Position numbers and translations under genes: made by a program | Part shown: in pieces, positions 57,970-64,000 of the stretch | Layout of the letters: each line of letters opens with the position of its first letter | Numbering within the stretch: the first letter of the stretch is position 1 | The notes under the pieces: model-generated | What the model was told of the DNA's origin: nothing | The model's database searches: none | What the model saw: the letters and a program-made list of their open reading frames with translations, nothing else | Origin: Polyangia bacterium | GTDB lineage: Bacteria > Myxococcota_A > Polyangia > Nannocystales > Nannocystaceae | NCBI GenBank assembly: GCA_030430565.1 | Contig: JAUIKS010000020.1 | Location: forward strand, 1-64,000 | DNA length: 64,000 nt | Reading direction: 5' to 3'

Positions 57970-60900
57970 TTGACTCGGGCTCGCTACGGTGCGCGCGTGT
58001 TGAATCGAAGCATGCTCGCCATATTCCTTGGAGTGCTCGGCGTCACCGCGTGTGGCGATGACGCGCTCGTCGGGCCGACTCCAACGGACAGTGACGCGTC
58101 CGCGACGGACGCGTCACTGTCGACGGGCGCGACGGAACCGACGGGCGCGATGGAACCGACGGGCGGCGCGGCGACCGGAGGCGCGACTGTCGAGACGGGC
58201 GAGACCACGGGTACCTCCTCTGAAGGAGTCGACACGCTCGATGACGATGTCGAACCCGTGTGCGGCGACGGCGTGGTCGAGGGGGACGAGGAGTGCGACG
58301 ACGCGACCCCGTGGTGCGAGCAGGAGAGCTGCACCTGGGCCTGCGACGTCGACGGGGAGTGCCTCGGCGACGGCTGGGTCCGCAGCGTGGGCGGGCGCGG
58401 GATGCAGCGGCTCGTGGACGCGGTGGCGACGCCGGACGGCGGCGACGTGATCGTCGTCGAGTTTATCGGCGTCGTACGCTTTGACGCCTTTGAGCTGGCG
58501 TATAAGACAGGAAACCTCGCGGACCTGGCAGTCATCAAGCGGACCGCCGAGGGCGAGGTCGCGTGGGTCCACAGCTTCGGCGGCCCGGGGCGGCAGTTCG
58601 CCAACGACGCGGCGGTCGACGCCGACGGCGACATCTACGTCGTCGGCGGTTTCGAACACGAGTTGACCCTCGGCGATCAGTTACTCGAGTCGAGCCCGTC
58701 GGATCATCACGACATGGGGCAGTTCGTCGTCAAGCTGTCGGGGCAGGACGACGTCGAGGACCGGCTGCTGTGGGCCCACGAGATCACGCAGTTCGATCCC
58801 CAGAAGCCCGACGAGCACGCGCGCGGCGTGCCTCGGGTGACCGTAGACGCGAGCGGGCGGGCGTACGTCGCCGGCTTCGCCTGGAATCAACTCACGCTCG
58901 ACGACGAGCAGCTGGTGCTCTCGCGTCCTGGGCGTAGGTTCGCCTACCTCCTCGGTTTCAATTCGAGCGGGGCGCTAGTACCCGAGCTCCTACGAGACTT
59001 CGTGGCGCATGACCCGGAGCAGCTCGACGAGTACACGTGGGATCAGACGGACGCGCTCGAGGTCGACGCGCTCGGCAACCTGTTCTGGGCGGGCGTCGTG
59101 GACTACACCCTCGAGCTCGGCGGCGGCGAACTCCTGAACGCGGAGGGAGGCGGGTCCGCGTTCATCTTCAAGTACGCGACCGACGGCGCGCTCGCGTGGA
59201 CGCGCGAGCTCCATGGGCACGTCGACGGCTTCACGCTCGAACCCGACGACGAGGGCGGGCTCGCGCTCGCGCTGGCCAATCACTTCATGACGGGGAGCTT
59301 CGGCTGCGGCGAGTCACCGGAGCCCGAGTCCGTGCTCAACCTCTGGATCGCGCGCTACGACGGCGATGGAGGGTGCGCGTGGACCCGCGGCTACGAACCC
59401 GTACAGATTTCGAATCTCGAGCTCATGTTTCACGGCGACGGGCTGCTGCTCGCTGGCGTTGGTGAGTACCTGCCGCAGGATGTCGCGCCCGATTTTGGCG
59501 GGGGGCCCGTGCTCGACGAGGCCGAATTTTCCGGACGCGCGGACTACTTCGTCGCGCTCGCCGAGGGCGGCGAGCACCTGTGGAGCGCGGCGCACCTGGG
59601 CAACAGCTCAGACACGCTGCTGCGCTGGGGTTCGCGCATGCGCCTGGTCGAGCGCCAGGGCGGGCTCACGCTGGTCGAGGACTACAACGAGGATGTCGAC
59701 GCGCAGGGGTTGTCCCGGGAGCACGGCCTGCTGACCGTCACGCTCGACGGGGATGGCGTGTTCAGCGATTGGACGACCTATGGCGCCTACACCGAGGCGG
59801 GGTCGACGTACGGCGTGCGGGCGATGGCGGTGGACGGGGGCGGCAACGCGGTCGTCGCGGGCGAGATCGAGGGGCCGTTGTACGTTGACGACGCGTACCA
59901 GCAGCTGTTTCACGACTACCGCGACACCTACCTCGCGCGGTTCCTGGCGGACGGTCAGCTGCACTGGACCGCAGGCCTCGAGGAGATCACCGTCCGTGAT
60001 GTGGCGGCGAGCGCGAGCGGAGATCTCTGGATCGCCGGCGATCACCGAGTCGACACGACGCTGCAGGGGTGCGAGCTGCCGATGAACGGGGACGCGACCA
60101 CAAATTACTTCGTCGCCCAGCTCTCGCCAGACGGCGCGTGTCTAGGGCGCGCGCAATTTCACGAGCACAACACCCATGAGCTCGGCCAATTGATGCAGGC
60201 GTTCACGCCGCGCCTGTTCACGTTGCCTGGCACGGACGCGGTCACGCTCGTCGGAGTGGTCGACACCGACTCGTTCGAGGAGGGCTCGTTTTTGCAACTC
60301 GGGGACGCGGAGTGGACGAGCGGGCGCGAGATCGTGCGCGTCACCGTCGAGCCCGAGACCTACGCGTTCGAGTCGCTGCGTCGCCGGGCCCTGGGGAGCG
60401 ACGTGTCGCACGCCAGCATGACGCCGAGCGGCGAGCTCGTGATCGCGTCGCCGTTTCGCAACAACGAGCCGTCGACGGACTGGGACGGGCAGCCGCTGGA
60501 GGGCTACGGGACGTACCTGGTGCAGACGACGCCGACACTCGAGAAGGAGTGGGACTTCGTCGTGCCAAAGGCCGGGTGGTACGCCCACGACCACGCGCTC
60601 GCGGTCAGCGACGCCAGCGTCCATCTGGCGGCCGTGTACAACGAGTACAACGCCGTGGTCCTTCCCGGCGCCGTGCACACGCCAGGCGAGGACAAGCGGC
60701 TGGTGGTCATCACGCTCGACGCAGCGGGCGCCTATCAGTGGAGTAGCGACTACGAGTTCGCGATGATCAACCAAGCGGTGTTGGCCGACAGCGGAGAGCT
60801 CGTGATGACCGTCGCTAAGTCGCAGGCCTGGGACGAGCGCGGGTGGGGGTTCTTGCGCATCGACGGAGATGGCGGGAGCGCGCGATACGTCGCCAGCGAC

Positions 60901-61086
60901 ATCGCGCGGGGGATCCGGGGGCTGTACCCGCGCCCGGACGGCGGAGTGCTGTTCGGCGCGCACCTCGCCGAGCCTTCCACGGAGTACACGCAGCACTACC
61001 TGCCGATGATGTTGCTCGGCGTCCCCCTCGAGATCGGCGACCTCGGCGGAGCGCTCGTCGCCAGGATCGAGTTCGCGGAGCCATAG
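57970..61086 (+). CDS. Large beta-propeller-like surface lipoprotein
   Basis: About 1030 residues. A lipoprotein signal (MLAIFLGVLGVTAC, Cys28 from the TTG at 57970) is followed by a Thr/Gly/Glu linker with repeated TEPTGAMEPTGG units and a short disulphide-rich motif (CGDGVVEGDEECDD ... CEQESCTWACDVDGEC). The rest is a series of repeats such as VDADGDIYVVGGFEH, VDASGRAYVAGFAWN and VDGGGNAVVAGEIEG, typical of SBBP/FG-GAP-type propellers. It is probably exported and lipid-anchored; ligand unknown. Starts at TTG 57970, GTG 57997 and ATG 58012 are all in frame, and the last two give a better-proportioned signal. The 5' coding region contains a remarkable 15-bp inverted repeat. Confidence 0.82.
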   Translation: MTRARYGARVLNRSMLAIFLGVLGVTACGDDALVGPTPTDSDASATDASLSTGATEPTGAMEPTGGAATGGATVETGETTGTSSEGVDTLDDDVEPVCGDGVVEGDEECDDATPWCEQESCTWACDVDGECLGDGWVRSVGGRGMQRLVDAVATPDGGDVIVVEFIGVVRFDAFELAYKTGNLADLAVIKRTAEGEVAWVHSFGGPGRQFANDAAVDADGDIYVVGGFEHELTLGDQLLESSPSDHHDMGQFVVKLSGQDDVEDRLLWAHEITQFDPQKPDEHARGVPRVTVDASGRAYVAGFAWNQLTLDDEQLVLSRPGRRFAYLLGFNSSGALVPELLRDFVAHDPEQLDEYTWDQTDALEVDALGNLFWAGVVDYTLELGGGELLNAEGGGSAFIFKYATDGALAWTRELHGHVDGFTLEPDDEGGLALALANHFMTGSFGCGESPEPESVLNLWIARYDGDGGCAWTRGYEPVQISNLELMFHGDGLLLAGVGEYLPQDVAPDFGGGPVLDEAEFSGRADYFVALAEGGEHLWSAAHLGNSSDTLLRWGSRMRLVERQGGLTLVEDYNEDVDAQGLSREHGLLTVTLDGDGVFSDWTTYGAYTEAGSTYGVRAMAVDGGGNAVVAGEIEGPLYVDDAYQQLFHDYRDTYLARFLADGQLHWTAGLEEITVRDVAASASGDLWIAGDHRVDTTLQGCELPMNGDATTNYFVAQLSPDGACLGRAQFHEHNTHELGQLMQAFTPRLFTLPGTDAVTLVGVVDTDSFEEGSFLQLGDAEWTSGREIVRVTVEPETYAFESLRRRALGSDVSHASMTPSGELVIASPFRNNEPSTDWDGQPLEGYGTYLVQTTPTLEKEWDFVVPKAGWYAHDHALAVSDASVHLAAVYNEYNAVVLPGAVHTPGEDKRLVVITLDAAGAYQWSSDYEFAMINQAVLADSGELVMTVAKSQAWDERGWGFLRIDGDGGSARYVASDIARGIRGLYPRPDGGVLFGAHLAEPSTEYTQHYLPMMLLGVPLEIGDLGGALVARIEFAEP
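58087..58121. repeat. Perfect 15-bp inverted repeat inside the lipoprotein gene
   Basis: GACAGTGACGCGTCC (58087-58101) and GGACGCGTCACTGTC (58107-58121) are exact complements with a 5-nt loop (GCGAC). It falls in the codons for the disordered linker (TDSDASATDASLST). A hairpin this stable in the first 150 bases of a message could slow translation, or it could be a remnant of inserted DNA. Confidence 0.8.
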
Positions 61087-61200
61087 GATGTCGCGGCAGT
61101 GACTCGTCGTCGACGCAGCGGAGCGCGATTCCACTCTCGCATGCCCTGAACACCATTCGTTGCGCTACCATGTACGCGGGCACGGTCATGGAGAAAACCC

Positions 61201-62349
61201 ATGTCCATCAACATCACGAAACGAACCTACAAGAGCGGCAAGCAGGCGTGGCTCGTGGACATTCGGATCCACTACCCGTGCGGCACGAAGCATCGTGCCA
61301 AGGTCACCAAGCCGATCGCCTGGTCCAAGACGCAGACTGAGCGCTGGGCCCGGCAGCACGAGCAACACCTGATCAGGCAGGGTCCGCCACGGAAGGAGGC
61401 CGTTGAACCCAAGAGACAGGATGTTTCATTCAGTGAGTTCGCCGCGAGGTTTCTCGCCGAGTATCCGCAGATCAACAATCTGCGGCCGTCGAGCGTCGAG
61501 CGCTACGAGCGGCATGTCGCGCAGTACTTCGAACCTGCCTTCGGAGACATGAACATCAACGAGGTCGGTAAGGCCGAGTTCCGTGAGCTGGCCGTGCTCG
61601 ACCTGGCGCCCGCGTCGCGCAACGTCCTGATCTCGGAGCTTCAGTGCATGCTCCGGGTCGCCTATGACTGGGGCGTTCGCTCGGTGTCGCCTCCTCCCGT
61701 GAAGCGTGTCAAGGAGGACGCCAAGGATCCCGAGTGGTACTCGCCTGAGCAGTACAGCGCGCTGATCAACAGCGCGCCGACTCCTGTGCATTTGGGTATC
61801 GTGCTGCTCGGCGGCGACGCCGGGCTGCGGTGCGGCGAGATCCGGGCGCTGCGGATCGATGACATCGACTTCCGCGGCCGTGGGCGACTCCACGTGCGGC
61901 GGTCGATGTGGCGGGGGATCGAGGGGCCGACGAAGGGCAGAAAGGAGCGGACCGTACCGCTCACGCGACGCCTTCGGGCGTGCCTCGAGCAGCTCACAGC
62001 CGGGCACGCGCCGGACGCCTTCGTGCTCACGGGGATCCAGGCCCCGCTGACGAAGGGGATGGTGACGTACCGGATGAAGGTGACGCGCGCCGCGATGCTC
62101 GGCCTGCATCACAGCGAGTGTGACGGGCCGGTTCACATCCTCCGTCATACGTTTTGTTCGAACCTCGTCCTCGCCGGGAAGCACCCGCGCGTGATCCAGA
62201 AGTTGGCGGGTCACTCGTCGCTTCAGATCACGGAGCGGTACATGTCGATCGCGGGCGAGCAGATCGAGGACGCGATCGAGGGCCTCGAGGCGCTCGATCC
62301 TGTCGGAGTCCCGCCGAAGACCCGTGCGCAGTCACCAGGGAAGAAGTAG
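61201..62349 (+). CDS. Tyrosine-type site-specific integrase
   Basis: A 382-residue protein. The N-terminal region (about 1-70) is an AP2/SAM-like arm-binding part (SINITKRTYKSGKQAWLVDIR). A core-binding helical domain follows (about 75-170, FSEFAARFLAEYPQINNLRPSSVERYERHV). The catalytic domain (about 185-365) shows the first Arg in GDAGLRCGEIRALR. The later catalytic set is HILRHTFCSNLVL, LAGHSS and the nucleophile Tyr in ITERYMSI. All catalytic residues are present, so it should be active. No att sites or phage genes are recognised next to it, though a remnant of a kinase gene begins about 50 bp after its stop. Confidence 0.92.
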   Translation: MSINITKRTYKSGKQAWLVDIRIHYPCGTKHRAKVTKPIAWSKTQTERWARQHEQHLIRQGPPRKEAVEPKRQDVSFSEFAARFLAEYPQINNLRPSSVERYERHVAQYFEPAFGDMNINEVGKAEFRELAVLDLAPASRNVLISELQCMLRVAYDWGVRSVSPPPVKRVKEDAKDPEWYSPEQYSALINSAPTPVHLGIVLLGGDAGLRCGEIRALRIDDIDFRGRGRLHVRRSMWRGIEGPTKGRKERTVPLTRRLRACLEQLTAGHAPDAFVLTGIQAPLTKGMVTYRMKVTRAAMLGLHHSECDGPVHILRHTFCSNLVLAGKHPRVIQKLAGHSSLQITERYMSIAGEQIEDAIEGLEALDPVGVPPKTRAQSPGKK

Positions 62350-62396
62350 TGTGATGCTTCTTGTTTAGGCTGCTGTGCGGCAGTAGAACGTGTGCC

Positions 62397-62450
62397 GCGC
62401 TCGCCGACGAGACCATCCGCTCGCTCCCCGAGGACAAGCACTCGTGGCGT
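62397..62450 (+). pseudogene. Fragment of a TPR kinase/pseudokinase gene
   Basis: About 54 bp encoding ALADETIRSLPEDKHSW. It is nearly identical, in DNA and in frame, to 7424-7473 inside the TPR part of the pseudokinase gene (ALADEIIRSLPEDRHSW), with only a few base changes. The similarity ends abruptly on both sides. It sits between the integrase gene and the metallopeptidase gene and is too short to be functional. Confidence 0.75.
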
Positions 62451-62456
62451 TGCCAC

Positions 62457-63317
62457 TCAGTCCAGGCAGGGCTCGTACCAGCCCATCCGCGCGCGGTAGT
62501 CCTCGGCTTGCGCGTCGGCGTCGGGGTGCGCCTCATAGCGGGCGAGCGCCCAGGCGGCCCAGTCAGCGTCGACCTGGTCTAGGGAGGCCCCCAGCATGAG
62601 CTCCACGCTTTCCGGATCGAGGCCCCCGGGCGTCGCCGCCAGGTCCCACACGACCTCTCGCCCCAGCTCCTCATCCACGTAGCGGAACCAGGAGGCTCGC
62701 AGGATGTATGACTGCCCCTGACAGGGTAAGTTCAGCTCCTCGTGTCGCTCGCGCAGGTCTGCTAGCGTGGGCCCCCCCTGCTGCAGCCAGTGGCCCACGA
62801 CCACGTCCTCGTCAAAGCCGAACAGGGGGAAGCCTGTCTTGCCTGGATTGACCAGCAGCGCCACGTACTCCGCCCAGCCCTCCAGATAGAAGCCAGCGTG
62901 CTCTCCCGACTCTTCCAGCGCCGGGGCCACCAAGCTGTCGTAGGCGATGGCATGGACGAGTTCGTGGGTATAAAGGGCGTTATAGCCCCCCTCCGCCTCC
63001 GAGAAGCGCCACAGGTGGATCGTGCCCTGGTCGTCCACATAGGGCGAGGTCCGGTTGAACCTGCCATGCAGCTCGATCCGGATTTCGTCATTGAGCGTGA
63101 CCTCCGGTGGGTGCAGCGCCGCGATCTCCGTGTAGAGGACTTCGCCGAGATCGAGCAGCGACTGGATCTCCTCTTCGGAGCTGTTCACGCTGCTCCCGAC
63201 GACATGCAGGTGTTCACTTTGGGCCTCGCGCGCACAGGCAGACAGGGAAACGGCAGTCAGCGCAAGTGCGAAGGGGAGGCGGAGGGCACCCGTGGGGCGA
63301 GAGCTGTGGCGGAGCAT
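62457..63317 (-). CDS. Zinc metallopeptidase-like lipoprotein (HExxH)
   Basis: ATG 63317 is preferred because it opens a lipoprotein signal (PFALALTAVSLSAC, Cys28). The open frame continues upstream to 63479 but those residues are not signal-like. The mature protein carries YTHELVHAIAYDSL, with the HExxH zinc motif (HELVH), and about 25 residues on EGWAEYVALL, whose Glu is the likely third ligand. This is the gluzincin pattern of M1/M61 and peptidase_MA-like families. The rest is helical with a conserved-looking LPCQGQSYILRASWFRYV block. It probably cleaves peptides at the cell surface. It is transcribed towards the integrase. Confidence 0.85.
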   Translation of the reverse strand: MLRHSSRPTGALRLPFALALTAVSLSACAREAQSEHLHVVGSSVNSSEEEIQSLLDLGEVLYTEIAALHPPEVTLNDEIRIELHGRFNRTSPYVDDQGTIHLWRFSEAEGGYNALYTHELVHAIAYDSLVAPALEESGEHAGFYLEGWAEYVALLVNPGKTGFPLFGFDEDVVVGHWLQQGGPTLADLRERHEELNLPCQGQSYILRASWFRYVDEELGREVVWDLAATPGGLDPESVELMLGASLDQVDADWAAWALARYEAHPDADAQAEDYRARMGWYEPCLD

Positions 63318-63615
63318 GGTGGGCGTCGATGCTGCGGGGATTATGACCACGCGAAGGCGTTCTGAGGAGGCCCAAATTGGCAGCCTGACCATGCGGGAGC
63401 GTAGCTCGAGGCGTTGACTCTTGGCCCGTCGGCTAGGATCGCGCACGTGGGTGATCTCCTCGCGGCGCTCCCCACGCAACTCGATGTCCCCACGTACCCT
63501 CTATGTTCCAAAACTCGAGCAAGATCCTGCCCCCCCACCGCGTCCCCGCGCGTACTCCCAACCAAAGCAGAACCTCGTCGCGACACATGGGAACATGTCG
63601 TATTGGACAGAATCG
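63318..63615. other. Intergenic region, no gene recognised
   Basis: About 300 bp with no motif copy and no conserved frame. Composition between 63490 and 63610 is less GC-rich than the surroundings, as expected of a control region, but I cannot name an element. Confidence 0.45.
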
Positions 63616-64000
63616 CTAGGTGGGAGGGCAGCGTGGATCGTAGGAGCGCTCGCCGAGCGCCTCTCGCCACTCTCGCTCGCTCAGCGGGCGGCCGGCCCGG
63701 ACGCAGGCGTCGTCGATCAGCGCGGCGACGGAGACGGGGAACAGGCGGACGACGCCGTCTCCAGCGGCGGTGGCCACGCGCGCGCCGTCGGGGCTAAAGT
63801 CGCCGGACCACACGTTCGTGTCGCGGTCGCCCGGGGCGGCGGTGCCGGCGTGGGGCAGGACGACCACGACGTCGCGCTCGAGTCGCCACAGCCGCGCGCT
63901 GCCGTCGGCGGAGGTCGTCAGCGCGAGCGCGCCGTCAGGGCTGAAGCGCGCGCTCCAGACCGTGGCGAGGTGTCCGCGCAGCGCCCTCGGGGTCGCCGCT
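63616..64000 (-). CDS. WD40-repeat protein, C-terminal part (runs off the window)
   Basis: The minus strand from the right edge encodes two WD40 blades: GHLATVWSARFSPDGALALT ending SARLWRL, and NVWSGDFSPDGARVATAAGDGVVRLF. They are followed by the tail DDACVRAGRPLSEREWREALGE ... CPPT. That tail (NxCxRAGRxLxxxEW ... CP) is typical of bacterial WD40 proteins often fused to Ser/Thr kinases, so the missing N-terminal part may be a kinase. The 5' end lies beyond 64000. Confidence 0.8.
   Translation of the reverse strand, partial: AATPRALRGHLATVWSARFSPDGALALTTSADGSARLWRLERDVVVVLPHAGTAAPGDRDTNVWSGDFSPDGARVATAAGDGVVRLFPVSVAALIDDACVRAGRPLSEREWREALGERSYDPRCPPT

Overview
The window is high-GC DNA that reads like a chromosome segment of a myxobacterium, most likely of the Nannocystis/Enhygromyxa/Plesiocystis side of the group. 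This is inferred from several traits: Ser/Thr kinases fused to TPR domains, ADYC-type lipoproteins, Ser/Thr/Gly 'TTG' linkers on surface lipoproteins, and Cys-hydrophobic-Arg (MYXO-CTERM-like) C-termini. Sensory phosphorelay genes are also very dense. No rRNA, tRNA or CRISPR array was seen.

Layout. 1-3.4 kb is a scar: a frameshifted IS21-type transposase with three terminal repeats, an IS66 transposase scrap, and a Ser/Thr kinase whose catalytic domain is cut off at the scar. 3.4-4.9 kb holds a secreted protein, an ATP-grasp fragment and a GNAT acetyltransferase. 5.3-7.9 kb is a kinase/TPR protein whose catalytic residues are replaced (a predicted pseudokinase), closed by a large bidirectional hairpin. 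8.0-11.6 kb is a coupled hybrid histidine kinase plus response-regulator adenylate cyclase. 12-15 kb is a lipoxygenase followed by an FAD-linked oxidase. 15-17.5 kb is a two-in-one surface protein with two sorting signals. 17.5-29 kb contains an ECF sigma factor, two lipoproteins and three TPR kinases. 29-33 kb carries a lipoprotein, a quinone-oxidoreductase-like enzyme, a GspG-like protein and a serpin. 33-37 kb has two near-duplicate membrane REC-adenylate cyclases around a single-domain regulator. 37-42 kb has a TSP3/MYXO-CTERM surface protein and another TPR kinase. 42-56.7 kb is a phosphorelay island: CheB-CheR fusion, hybrid kinases, Hpt protein, two NtrC-type regulators, an ethylene-receptor-like kinase and single-domain receivers. 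57-62.5 kb has recombinase remnants, a large lipoprotein and an intact tyrosine integrase. The window ends with a metallopeptidase lipoprotein and a WD40 protein cut by the edge.

The most interesting observation is a bipartite upstream motif (GTCGTAATTG, 13-14 nt spacer, GGTCAC). It occurs five times between 11.7 and 26.4 kb, always in the sense orientation ahead of a signalling or lipoprotein gene. One copy lies in the divergent region next to the ECF sigma gene. It looks like a local regulon promoter linking TPR kinases, a histidine kinase/cyclase pair and exported lipoproteins. Two copies show that the longest reading frames for their genes start too far upstream.
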